Part shown: piece after piece, positions 36,187-44,598 of the stretch
Numbering within the stretch: position 1 is the first letter of the stretch
Layout of the letters: each line of letters begins with the position of its first letter
Assembly (NCBI GenBank): GCA_030149365.1
Contig: JASBRP010000027.1
Span: 1 to 45,510, forward strand
Length of the DNA: 45,510 nucleotides
From: Solimonas sp.
GTDB lineage: Bacteria; Pseudomonadota; Gammaproteobacteria; Nevskiales; Nevskiaceae
Reading direction: 5' to 3'
Translations under genes and position numbers: made by a program
Notes under the pieces: model-generated
What the model saw: only the letters and a program-made list of their open reading frames with translations
Database searches by the model: none
Told to the model about the DNA's origin: nothing

Positions 36187-37257
36187 TCAGAGTGAGAGCA
36201 GGCGCTGGACGACCGCATCGAGCGGCGTCTTCAGCGGATCGAAACAGGGCAGACCCAGTTCACGCTCGGTGTCGGCCAGCAGCCTGGCGCGCTCGGCCTC
36301 GTCCAGCATCGAGGTGTTGAAGGCGATGCCGACGACGCGGGCCTTGGGGTTGGTGAGGCGCGCGGCGCGCTCGTATTCCTCGATGGCGACCTTCAGCGTC
36401 GGCGTGGGGAAGTCCGGGTAGCCCCAGATGTGGGTACGGCCCGGCTCGTGGCACAGCACCATGGCGTCGGGCTGCGAGCCATGGACCAGGCCCAGGGTCA
36501 CGCCGGCATAGGCCGGGTGGAACAGCGAGCCCTGGCCTTCGACGACGTCCCAGTGATCGGCGGCTGCGTCCGGCGACAGGCATTCGGCGGCGCCGGCGGT
36601 GAAGTCGGAGATCACGGCGTCCAGCGGAATGCCGGTGCCGGCGATCATGATGCCGGTCTGGCCGGTGGCGCGGAAATCGGCGGCCACACCCTGGGCGCGC
36701 AGGGCCCGGGCCAGCGCCAGGGCGGTGTACTTTTTGCCCAGGGCGCAGTCGGTGCCGACGGTCAGCAGGCGCTTGCCGCGGCGCTTGCGGCCAGAGCCCA
36801 CCGGCAGGCCGGCCGGCGGACGGCGCACGTCGATCAGGCGCACGCCGCGGGCCTTGGCGGCCTCGGCCAGGCCCGGGATGTCACCGAGCTTGGCGTGCAG
36901 GCCGCTGATGATGTCCAGGCCCGCTTCGACGGCGGAGAACAGGGTGGGCAGCCAGCCGTCGCTGAACTGGCCGCCGATCGGCGCGATGCCGATCAGCAGC
37001 GAGCCGATGCCTTTCTGCGCGGCTTCGGCCGGGCTCAGCTCGGGCAGGCCCAGGTCCACCGCGCAGTCCGGCAGGCGCAGCTGCGCGGCGCAGGCCTCCG
37101 GCGCCCAGTCGTATACGCCCAGCGCGGTCTTGGCGCGCGAGGAGTGGCTGGCGTCGCCCAGGAACAGCAGGTAGGGCTGGCGCAGGCTGATGGTGGTGGC
37201 CAATGCGGCGGGAGCGGCGGCCGCGGCCGGATCAAGCGTGGATTTGGGCGTGCCCAT
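36187..37257 (-). CDS. dgcN: DUF1611 protein, DgcN-like
   Basis: The 356-residue protein has the DUF1611 layout: an N-terminal domain and a C-terminal P-loop-like domain with VGTDCALGKKYTAL (about 167-180). TGQTGIMIAGTGIP and VEGQGSLFHPAYAGVTLGL follow. DgcN was described as the N-acetyltransferase that starts D-glutamate breakdown together with DgcA, and the same gene pair is present here. The first 20 residues are Ala-rich and not conserved, so the start may be a little downstream. Its actual substrate here could be another D-amino acid. Confidence 0.85.
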   Translation of the reverse strand: MGTPKSTLDPAAAAAPAALATTISLRQPYLLFLGDASHSSRAKTALGVYDWAPEACAAQLRLPDCAVDLGLPELSPAEAAQKGIGSLLIGIAPIGGQFSDGWLPTLFSAVEAGLDIISGLHAKLGDIPGLAEAAKARGVRLIDVRRPPAGLPVGSGRKRRGKRLLTVGTDCALGKKYTALALARALRAQGVAADFRATGQTGIMIAGTGIPLDAVISDFTAGAAECLSPDAAADHWDVVEGQGSLFHPAYAGVTLGLVHGSQPDAMVLCHEPGRTHIWGYPDFPTPTLKVAIEEYERAARLTNPKARVVGIAFNTSMLDEAERARLLADTERELGLPCFDPLKTPLDAVVQRLLSL

Positions 37258-37353
37258 GGCGATTCCTGGGTGAGGCGATGAAGGCGACAGTAAAGCAGCG
37301 GGGCCCCTGGCGGGGGATTCGTAGAAACACTGGAAATGCCCGGGTGAAGAGCC

Positions 37354-38565
37354 CTAGCGGATCAGCCGGGCACGGAAGCCCGCGGTCACCAGGTCACGCA
37401 CGATGCGGGCGGCGTGCGACTCGTCCTGGGCCTCGAGCTGGACCTCCAGCGAGGCGCTCTTGGCGTGGATGCCGCCGTGCAGGCGATCGTGCTCGACCTG
37501 CACGATGTTGCCGCCGGATTCGCCGATGCAGCCCGCCACCCGCGACAGGAAGCCGGGCCGGTCCTCCACCTCGATCGACAGGGCGATCAGCCGGGATTCC
37601 TGTACCAGTTGGCGCATCAGCACCGAGGCGAGCAGGCGCGTGTCGATGTTGCCGCCGCTGAGGACGATGCCGACATTGCGGCCCGTGAACTCGTCGCCAC
37701 TGCCGAGCAGGGCGGCGAGCCCGGCTGCGCCGGCACCTTCGACGATGACCTTTTCGATGCTGGCCAGCAACGCGATGGCGCGTTCGATGCCGGGCTCGTC
37801 CACGCTGAGCAGCGCAGGATTCAGCGCCCGCAGGATTTGCAGCGGCAGCTGGCCGAGGGTGCGAACGGCGATACCTTCGGCGATGGTCTGGCCGCCGCTG
37901 ACCATGGAAGGATCGTTGCGCAGGGCTGCCTGTGCACAGGGGTAACGCTCCGACTCGACGCCGATGACGCGGATACCAGGCCGCCACTGAGCCGCCACGG
38001 CGACGCCACCGATCAGTCCGCCGCCGCCCACGGGTACCACCAGGGTGTCCAGCGTGGGCTCGGCTTCGAGCATCTCCAGCGCCACAGTGCCTTGCCCGGC
38101 GATGACATGGGGATCGTCGTAGGGATGCACCAGCGTCATGCCCTGGCGTCCCACATACTCTTCCTCCATGTGGCTGGCGGCCTCGGCCAGGGAGTCGCCC
38201 CAGAGGATCACTTCGGCGCCGAGCTTCTGCGTATTGCGCACCTTGACGAAGGGTGTGCCGCGCGGCATCACGATCAGGCTGCGGATGCCGAGCCGCGTCG
38301 CGTGGTAGGCGACGCCCTGGGCATGATTGCCGGCGGACATCGCGACCACGCCGGCGGCTCGCTGGGAGGGGTCCAGCGACAGCAGCTTGTTGAGGGCGCC
38401 GCGCTCCTTGAAGCTGGCGGTGAACTGGAAGTTCTCGAACTTCAGCCACACGTTGGCCTGGGTCATCTCCGACAGCACGCGCGAGCGGGTCAGGGGCGTG
38501 GGATTGATCTGCCCGCGAAGACGCTCGCGGGCGGCCACGACGCTATCGAGACTGACGGGGATCAT
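37354..38565 (-). CDS. Threonine/serine dehydratase with C-terminal ACT domain
   Basis: The 403-residue protein is a fold type II PLP enzyme. The PLP lysine is residue 53 in TASFKERGALNK, the phosphate loop is VPVGGGGLIGGVAVA, and a C-terminal ACT domain covers about 325-403 (LSIEVEDRPGFLSRVAGCIG). The length and the single ACT domain match the 400-residue type of threonine ammonia-lyase. It yields 2-oxobutyrate or pyruvate plus ammonia, and its enamine product is a RidA substrate. Because it lies in the peptide-use operon, a catabolic role on threonine/serine (or D-isomers/3-hydroxyaspartate) is more likely than isoleucine synthesis. Confidence 0.9.
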   Translation of the reverse strand: MIPVSLDSVVAARERLRGQINPTPLTRSRVLSEMTQANVWLKFENFQFTASFKERGALNKLLSLDPSQRAAGVVAMSAGNHAQGVAYHATRLGIRSLIVMPRGTPFVKVRNTQKLGAEVILWGDSLAEAASHMEEEYVGRQGMTLVHPYDDPHVIAGQGTVALEMLEAEPTLDTLVVPVGGGGLIGGVAVAAQWRPGIRVIGVESERYPCAQAALRNDPSMVSGGQTIAEGIAVRTLGQLPLQILRALNPALLSVDEPGIERAIALLASIEKVIVEGAGAAGLAALLGSGDEFTGRNVGIVLSGGNIDTRLLASVLMRQLVQESRLIALSIEVEDRPGFLSRVAGCIGESGGNIVQVEHDRLHGGIHAKSASLEVQLEAQDESHAARIVRDLVTAGFRARLIR

Positions 38566-38601
38566 GGCGCCTCCTGATCCTGGGGGCCTGGCTGCGCGAG
38601 C

Positions 38602-40059
38602 CTAGATCCGCGGATCTTCCACGCGAGGCCAGAAATGGTTGTCGCGCTTGGTGAAGCTCATCTCGGCGAAATTCTGCGAGACCGAGCCGGGCGCGCCGAC
38701 GTAGAGCACCTGCTTGGCGATCGGTGCATAGGCGGCATGGAAATGCTGCGAGGACTTCACCACGATGGCCTTGCGGCCCCGCAGCGGGATGCCCAGCCCT
38801 TCGAACACCTCCAGGGACAGCGGCTGCGAGCGCAGCGTGCACAGGGCGATGTCCATGCCCTGGTCGGTCTGCACCCAGACGCCGGTGCCGAGCGGCCAGC
38901 GGAAGCCGAGGCCGCTCTGGGAGTGGTTTTCGACGATCGCCTTGATGGTCACCAGCAGGTCGACCGGCGCGCCGGAGAGCGGGCCGCATTTTCCACCGAT
39001 GCGCAGCTTGAGGCGGGCGCCGACGCCGGCGCTCTTGCAGATGATGACGGCGCCGGGGTCCCAGATCGCGCCGATCGCCACGTCATGGACGCCGGCTTCC
39101 AGCAGGCCCTGCAGGATGAAGGTGCTGTCGCTCATGGCACCGCCGCCCGGGTTGTCGGCGACGTCAGCCAGGATCACGGGGCCTTCCGGCACCTGCCGGG
39201 CGACTTCCACCGCGGCCTTGATCGACAGCGGCGGCTGCCAGGTGTCGTGCCGCATCGCCCAGAATTCCTGGCCCAGGCGATCCGCCAGGGCCTGGGCCTT
39301 GGCCAGGTCGCCGTCGGCCACGACCCAGAGCTTGGCGCCGGTGTCCGGCGTGTCGCCCCAGGGGAAGCCATGGCCCAGCGAGATCGACAGGATGCCGTCC
39401 TGGCCTTCCAGGGCCTGCATGCGATCGACGAAGGAGCGCATGGGTTCCTGGGTGGTATGCCACAGGCCGATCATGCGCAGGTCATGCACGGCGGTGACCG
39501 GCTTGATCTTGCCTTCGGCCTGCCGGGTGATGAGGGCATAGAGCTCCTCGAGCCGGACCATGGTGTCGGTGTGTGGGTATTCCTTGTAGGCGATGATGAT
39601 GTCGGACTGCGTCAGCATCGTCTCGCTGACGTGGCAGTGCAGGTCCAGTTCCACGCCGATGGGAACGCCGGGGCCGACCACCTCACGCACGCGCTGGATG
39701 GTGTCGCCCTCGCAGTCGTCGTAGCCGTCGGCCACCATGGCCCCGTGCATGAACAGCACCACGGCTTGCACCGGCAGCGCCGCCTTCAGGTCTTCCAGGA
39801 TCCAGTCGCGATATTGCTCGTAGGCCGAGCGTGCGGTGATGCCCGAGGGCTGGGCGTGCGCGGTGAGGCTCTCCACCACCGTGTGGCCGTCGGCCTCGGC
39901 GAGCTTCTTGAGCACGACGTGAGCCGCACCGAAGCCGGTGGGATTGCGCAGGCTGGCGTCGCCGCGGTACAGGCCGTTGTTCTCGAAGTCGATGCCGGCG
40001 GTGGGCATCACGCCGGAAGTGTTGGTTTCGGTGGCGAGGAAGGCGCTGAAGATTTTCAC
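38602..40059 (-). CDS. M81-family metallopeptidase, MlrC-like
   Basis: The 485-residue protein belongs to the MlrC family. The N-terminal half has FLATETNTSGVMPT, HGAMVADGYDDCEGD (about 105-119) and the likely metal-binding segments GVELDLHCHVS (Asp139, His141, His143) and EYPHTDT (His163). The C-terminal domain begins around DVADNPGGGAMSD. The start is GTG at 40059, 3 bp after the MFS stop. MlrC of microcystin-degrading sphingomonads hydrolyses linear peptides containing D-residues, including those ending in D-Glu. This places it logically with the S12 enzymes of the same unit. Other M81 members act on unknown substrates. Confidence 0.9.
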   Translation of the reverse strand: MKIFSAFLATETNTSGVMPTAGIDFENNGLYRGDASLRNPTGFGAAHVVLKKLAEADGHTVVESLTAHAQPSGITARSAYEQYRDWILEDLKAALPVQAVVLFMHGAMVADGYDDCEGDTIQRVREVVGPGVPIGVELDLHCHVSETMLTQSDIIIAYKEYPHTDTMVRLEELYALITRQAEGKIKPVTAVHDLRMIGLWHTTQEPMRSFVDRMQALEGQDGILSISLGHGFPWGDTPDTGAKLWVVADGDLAKAQALADRLGQEFWAMRHDTWQPPLSIKAAVEVARQVPEGPVILADVADNPGGGAMSDSTFILQGLLEAGVHDVAIGAIWDPGAVIICKSAGVGARLKLRIGGKCGPLSGAPVDLLVTIKAIVENHSQSGLGFRWPLGTGVWVQTDQGMDIALCTLRSQPLSLEVFEGLGIPLRGRKAIVVKSSQHFHAAYAPIAKQVLYVGAPGSVSQNFAEMSFTKRDNHFWPRVEDPRI

Positions 40060-40062
40060 GGA

Positions 40063-41454
40063 TCAATCCTGGGAAGTGACGGGCGCGCCCGAACGGGCGG
40101 CGGCCAGGCGGCGCGATTCGGCACTGATCGGTACGAACCACAGCAGCAGGGAGGTGACGACCAGTCCGGCGGCGGGAATCCAGGCGACCACCAGCTTCAG
40201 GGCGGAGATCGCCCGCGGGGTCAGCTCGGCGCCGGTCTTGGCGGCGTCGAAGCCCATCCAGCCGAGGAACATCAGGCCGCCGCCAGCCGACAGGGCGCCG
40301 ACGGTCTTGATGATCTGTGCCCAGAAGGACATGTAGAGGCCGGCGCGGTCCACGCCGTAGCGCTCCTTGCCGTAGTCGATGATGTCGCCGAGGATCACCG
40401 GCGCCGAGATCAGGGTGGACATGATCAGGAACAGCATCAGGCCGTGCACCAGCCCGAACAGCACGATGTTCGGCTGCGGCGGAAACAGGCCGAGGCTGGC
40501 ATAGACGATGCCGCAAAGGCCCAGGCCCACGGCCCAGGTACGCTGCAGCGGGTAGCGCCGGGCCAGCCAGCCCCAGGCCGGCAGTCCCAGCAGGCTGATC
40601 GGCAGCGCAGAGGCCATGACGTAGTTCACCGCGGTGCCCAGGCCCAGGTAGTTGGTCATGTACAGCAGGGTGACGCCTTGCGACATGCCGGTCATGAAGC
40701 TGGCGATGGAGAAGACGAATACCAGACGGATCAGGGGCACATTGCCCAGAACCGAACCCACCAGCAGGCGCCAGCTCTCGGGCGGCGGCTTGTGGCCGGG
40801 CGTGGCACGGGACTGGCCGTCGGGCACGCGCCATAGCGTGAAGAAGTTCAGCGGCGGCAGCAGCAGGACGACGACCACGGCGGTGAGGCCCAGCATTTCC
40901 ATGTTGAGCTCGCCGGTCTTCAGCAGGCCCATGGCATTGCCGGCCGGTGCCACCGAGTAGAACATCACCGTGCCGATCAGGGTGGCCAGCGCGATCGCCA
41001 CCGTGATGCGCGTGCGCTCCGCCGGCTGCGGCGAGAATTCCAGTGACCAGGCGCGGTAGGGAATCTCGCAGAGCGACCAGCCGATGTTGGCCAGCAGGAA
41101 CCAGCCGGCGTAGTAGGTGATGCTGACCTCGGGCGGCGGCCGGAACAGCGACCACAGCGCGATCACGGTAACGATGGTGCCGGTGCCCATCCACCACTTG
41201 CGGCTGATGCCGCGCTCGGCGCTGCGGTCGGAGAAATAGCCGATCAGGAAGTCGCTGAGCACGTCGAACAGGCGTACGAACAGCACCGCGCTGCCGAGCG
41301 CCATCAGTGCCAGACCGGATTCCTTGGCGTAGATGCCCTGCAGCAGCGATTGCCCAGGGGCCTGCATGAAGCCCTGCAGGATGCCGGGCAATGCGAAGGT
41401 GAACAGCAGGCTACGCGTGATCTGGGGCGTCGCGGAAGCAGCGGAAGGGCGCAA
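40063..41454 (-). CDS. MFS transporter of the GPH (MFS_2) type
   Basis: The 463-residue protein has about 12 hydrophobic segments and the MFS_2 loop signature RLFDVLSDFLIGYFSDRSAE between helices 2 and 3. Others of this type transport glycosides, peptides or organic acids by cation symport. The start is TTG at 41454, supported by GAGGA 7 bp upstream; no in-frame ATG gives a complete first helix. It is the first gene of the minus-strand unit and probably carries the imported peptide or its fragments from the periplasm into the cytoplasm, the job assigned to MlrD in the microcystin cluster. Confidence 0.88.
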   Translation of the reverse strand: MRPSAASATPQITRSLLFTFALPGILQGFMQAPGQSLLQGIYAKESGLALMALGSAVLFVRLFDVLSDFLIGYFSDRSAERGISRKWWMGTGTIVTVIALWSLFRPPPEVSITYYAGWFLLANIGWSLCEIPYRAWSLEFSPQPAERTRITVAIALATLIGTVMFYSVAPAGNAMGLLKTGELNMEMLGLTAVVVVLLLPPLNFFTLWRVPDGQSRATPGHKPPPESWRLLVGSVLGNVPLIRLVFVFSIASFMTGMSQGVTLLYMTNYLGLGTAVNYVMASALPISLLGLPAWGWLARRYPLQRTWAVGLGLCGIVYASLGLFPPQPNIVLFGLVHGLMLFLIMSTLISAPVILGDIIDYGKERYGVDRAGLYMSFWAQIIKTVGALSAGGGLMFLGWMGFDAAKTGAELTPRAISALKLVVAWIPAAGLVVTSLLLWFVPISAESRRLAAARSGAPVTSQD

Positions 41455-41649
41455 GCGGTGGTCCTCGGGACTCTGGGCTTGCCCACAGTGTCAGGTCGGG
41501 GCTCGCGGGTGGTCCATAGGTAATAGTACGGGCTGATCGGGGTTTGGGGGCTCTTGCGGCCGCGCGGGTAGGCCTGCGCCGGCGCCGGTGGTGAGCGACC
41601 GGTAGAACCACGGATATGTGCGCTTCCGGGCCGGCCCTAGCATCCCGGC
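41455..41649. promoter_or_regulatory. Divergent promoter region of the D-peptide locus
   Basis: This 195-bp gap separates the MFS-headed minus-strand unit from the divergent DauA-like gene. It is GC-rich except for an AT-rich island at about 41515-41533 that includes TAATAGTAC and may hold the -10 of one or both promoters. I find no long palindrome. The DauA-like gene has no clear ribosome binding site before its ATG, so leaderless or weakly initiated translation is possible. Confidence 0.4.
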
Positions 41650-42795
41650 ATGTCTGAACATGCCTATTCCTTCGACGTCATCGTCATCGGTGCCGGTATT
41701 GCCGGTGCCGGCATTGCGGCCGAGATCGGTGCCGGCTCGCGCGTTGCCCTGCTGGAGCAGGAGGCGCAGCCCGGCTACCACACCACCGGTCGCTCGGCGG
41801 CGGTATTCGCGGAGAGCTACGGCGGTCCGCTGGTGCGCATCCTGTCGCGCGGCAGCCGGCCGTTCTTCGACCAGCCCCCGGCAGGGTTCACCGACACGCC
41901 GCTGCTGCTGCCGCGGGGCTTCCTGTTCATTGCCCGCGAGGATCAGCGCGAGGCCCTGGAAGCCCTGGCGGACCAGCCGGACCTGAGTGTCACCAGCCGG
42001 CGCCTGACGCCGGAGCAGGCTTGCGAGCATCTGCCGCTGCTACGCCGCGACTATCTCGCGGCGGCGCTGCTGGATCATGGCGCCAGCGACATCGAGGTGC
42101 ATGCGCTGCATCAGGGTTATCTGGCGCAACTGCGCCGCCACGGTGGCCGCCTGCAGTGCCAGGCCCGCGTCGAGCGCATCGAGCGCATCGGCCAGGGTTG
42201 GCGTGTGCACAGCCAGGCCGGGGTGTTCGAGGCGCCGCTGCTGGTCAATGCCGCGGGCGCCTGGGCCGACCAGGTCGGCGCCCTGGCCGGCGTGGCCGGC
42301 ATCGGCCTGCAGCCCCTGCGCCGCACCGCCGCCCTGGTGGACGTGCCGGGGCATGCGGGCCAGGAGCACTGGCCGCTGACGATCGACATCGACGAGGAGT
42401 TCTACTTCAAGCCCGATGCCGGACGCCTGCTGTTGTCGCGCGGCGACGAGACGCCGAGCGAGCCCTGCGATGCGCAGCCCGACGAGATGGACCTGGCGGT
42501 CGCGGTGGACAACATCGAGCGCGCCACCACGCTGGACATTCGCCGCATGCACAGCCGCTGGGCCGGGTTGCGCAGCTTTGTCGCCGACCGCTCGCCGGTC
42601 GCCGGCTTTGCGCCCGATGCCGCCGGCTTCTTCTGGCTGGCGGGGCAGGGCGGATACGGCATCCAGACCGCGCCGGCGCTGTCGCGCTTCGCGGCGGCCC
42701 GCCTGCTGGGCCGCGACGTCCCGGCAGATCTGGCGGATCTCGGCCTGGAGGCGCCGGCGCTGTCTCCCGCCAGGCTGCAGCCTGGCGGGCGCTGA
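41650..42795 (+). CDS. dauA: FAD-dependent D-amino-acid dehydrogenase, DauA-like
   Basis: The 381-residue protein starts with an FAD-binding motif IVIGAGIAGAG (12-21). It carries strong DauA-like stretches: EQEAQPGYHTTGRSAA, VHALHQGYL, LVNAAGAWAD, EFYFKPDAG, RWAGLRSFVAD, and FFWLAGQGGYGIQT near the C-terminus. DauA of Pseudomonas is a broad-range D-amino-acid dehydrogenase (best with D-Arg and D-Lys). From memory of that protein, the active-site histidine after GRSAA is replaced here by valine (residue 52), and the acidic residue that favours basic substrates appears absent. A preference for neutral D-amino acids is therefore likely. It produces imino acids, which RidA can clear. Confidence 0.88.
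   Translation: MSEHAYSFDVIVIGAGIAGAGIAAEIGAGSRVALLEQEAQPGYHTTGRSAAVFAESYGGPLVRILSRGSRPFFDQPPAGFTDTPLLLPRGFLFIAREDQREALEALADQPDLSVTSRRLTPEQACEHLPLLRRDYLAAALLDHGASDIEVHALHQGYLAQLRRHGGRLQCQARVERIERIGQGWRVHSQAGVFEAPLLVNAAGAWADQVGALAGVAGIGLQPLRRTAALVDVPGHAGQEHWPLTIDIDEEFYFKPDAGRLLLSRGDETPSEPCDAQPDEMDLAVAVDNIERATTLDIRRMHSRWAGLRSFVADRSPVAGFAPDAAGFFWLAGQGGYGIQTAPALSRFAAARLLGRDVPADLADLGLEAPALSPARLQPGGR
42766..42789. repeat. Perfect 24-bp palindrome at the end of the DauA-like gene
   Basis: The 24 bases are identical to their own reverse complement (CCCGCCAGGCTG followed by its complement). They lie in the last codons of the DauA-like gene, with the stop codon directly after. The RNA would form a 10-bp GC stem with a TGCA loop. 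There is no T-run, so it may protect the mRNA 3' end or weaken read-through into the aminopeptidase gene. Confidence 0.6.
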
Positions 42796-42874
42796 GACTC
42801 GCCGGGCAAACCCGTGGAACTACCGATGACGCTGGCCCTGCCGGCGCACATGCTGCCATCGCCAGAGAACATCA

Positions 42875-44374
42875 ATGACTTCAGAGAATCCCGATATGTC
42901 GAAGATCCTGAGTGACGCCAAGCCCGGCCCCCTGGCGCCACGCGCCAAGAAAGCTCCCGAGGTGGAGGTGCTGCTGGTCAACGGCGCACGGCTGCCGCTG
43001 CATGCAGACCTGGAGCTGCCCAGGCTGCCCGCGAGCTTCCGTGGCGCTGCGGGCGAACTGGCCGACCTGAGCGAAGGATCGCGGCGCATCGTCGCCGTGG
43101 GCTGTGGCAACGCCGCGGACCATGAGCGGGAAGAGCGCTTCTGGGAGGCCGCCGGTGCGGCGGCGGTGGATGCGCTGCGTGCACTGCGTATCGACACGGC
43201 GGCGCTGATCGCCGAGCCGCTGCCGCTGTCCATCGACGTGCAGACCGCCATCAACCAGATGGCGCTGGGTGCGACACTGGCGTCCTACCGTTGCACCGCT
43301 TTCCGCTCGCGCCAGCCCAAGAGCCATTTCGAGGTCAAGGAACTGCAGCTGCCGGCACCGCAGTGGAAGGGCACGGAGCGCGCGCGCCAGCTCGGCGATG
43401 CGGTGAACTGGGCCCGCGCGCTGGTCGATGCGCCGCCCAACCTGATGACGCCGCAGGGCTTTGCCGATGCCGCCAAGGAGCTGGTGGCCTCCGGCGTGCG
43501 CGTACAGGTGCTCGACGAGAAGGCGCTGGAGAAGCTGGGCGCCAACGGCCTGCTGGCCGTGGGACGCAGCAGCGACAATCCGCCCTGCATGCTGGTCTGC
43601 GAATGGACCGGCCGGCGCGAGAAGCAGATCGACCTGGGCCTGGTCGGCAAGGGCCTGACCTTCGACGGCGGTGGCCTCAACCTGAAGAGCACGGCGCACA
43701 TCGCCAACATGAAGCTCGACATGGCCGGCGCTGCCGCGGTGGCCGGCGCGATGCGCGTACTGGCGCAGCGCCGGGCGCCGATCAATGTCGTGGCCGTGAT
43801 CCCGCTGTGCGAGAACATCATCGACGGCAAGGCCTACCGGCCGGGCGACGTCATCACCTCGCTGTCCGGTCTCACCATCGAGGTCGACAATACCGATGCC
43901 GAGGGACGCATCGTGCTGGCCGACGCGATCAGCTACCTGATCCGCGAGTACCAGCCGCAGAGGGTGGTGGACCTGGCCACGCTCACCGGTGCCATCCTCA
44001 TTGCCCTGATCGAGGAATATGCCGGCCTGTTCACGGCGGATGAAGGCCTCGCGGCCGAGCTGCAGGCCGCCAGCGCGGACTGCGGAGAAGAGGTCTGGCG
44101 GATGCCGCTGACCAAGCGGCAGGACTACCTCGTCGATTCCGACATCGCGGATGTCCGCAACACCGGCAAGCCCGGCCTGCGTGGCGCGGGCACCTCGTCC
44201 GCCATCGCCGGCGCCAAGTTCTTGGAGCGCTTCGCGGTGGGTACACCCTGGGCGCACCTGGACATGGCCGGCGTGGCGATGGTGAGCCGCCCGATCATCG
44301 GCATCCCCCGTGGCACGACGGGATGGGGCGTGCGCCTGATCGACGCGCTGGCGGAGCGGCTTGCCGTTAAATGA
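42875..44374 (+). CDS. pepA: M17-family leucyl aminopeptidase
   Basis: The 499-residue protein has the cytosol aminopeptidase catalytic domain in its C-terminal half: metal and catalytic lysine region VGKGLTFDGGGLNLKS, then KLDMAGAAAV, and the diagnostic NTDAEGRIVLADA with catalytic Arg. The N-terminal half is the variable M17 domain. The ATG at 42875 is used; a second ATG 21 bp later is possible. Such enzymes remove N-terminal L-residues, with a preference for leucine, from di- to oligopeptides in a two-metal reaction. It is 79 bp after the DauA-like gene and completes the hydrolase set by handling the L-residues. Confidence 0.93.
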   Translation: MTSENPDMSKILSDAKPGPLAPRAKKAPEVEVLLVNGARLPLHADLELPRLPASFRGAAGELADLSEGSRRIVAVGCGNAADHEREERFWEAAGAAAVDALRALRIDTAALIAEPLPLSIDVQTAINQMALGATLASYRCTAFRSRQPKSHFEVKELQLPAPQWKGTERARQLGDAVNWARALVDAPPNLMTPQGFADAAKELVASGVRVQVLDEKALEKLGANGLLAVGRSSDNPPCMLVCEWTGRREKQIDLGLVGKGLTFDGGGLNLKSTAHIANMKLDMAGAAAVAGAMRVLAQRRAPINVVAVIPLCENIIDGKAYRPGDVITSLSGLTIEVDNTDAEGRIVLADAISYLIREYQPQRVVDLATLTGAILIALIEEYAGLFTADEGLAAELQAASADCGEEVWRMPLTKRQDYLVDSDIADVRNTGKPGLRGAGTSSAIAGAKFLERFAVGTPWAHLDMAGVAMVSRPIIGIPRGTTGWGVRLIDALAERLAVK

Positions 44375-44598
44375 TGGAATCCGGGGCCACGGGCCCTGAG
44401 CTGCACCAGGGGGGAGCATGGGATGGCGTGGGGATCGTGCAATGAGGGCCGATACCTCGCGCTGCCGGATGCTCCCCCTTCGTGCGCCAGTCACGGCAAG
44501 GCGCAGGCAGCTGGTTTGACCTCCTGCCTGGTGTAGTCGTATTCCCTGCAGACTGGAAGTGCTGCTGCGACCCTACCGATGTGCCGCGAGGAGAAACC
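44375..44598. other. Non-coding region with long-range inverted repeat
   Basis: This 224-bp stretch has no credible gene. GGGGGAGCAT at 44410-44419 is exactly complementary to ATGCTCCCCC at 44469-44478, with 49 bp between them that can fold further (GGGGATCG against CGATACC). The structure is followed by TT only. It could serve as a terminator for the aminopeptidase or a leader structure for the downstream ACT-domain gene. Confidence 0.4.

Noticed and set aside
34070..36421. Long plus-strand frame (783 codons) opposite the S12, asparaginase and epimerase genes
   Set aside because: The minus-strand proteins have intact catalytic motifs and tight operon spacing; the plus-strand frame has none.
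30378..41454. A true microcystin degradation cluster
   Set aside because: No MlrA-type ring-opening protease is present, the transporter is GPH-type rather than the MlrD type, and several added genes (dgcN, dgcA, second S12) do not occur in the described mlr cluster as I remember it.
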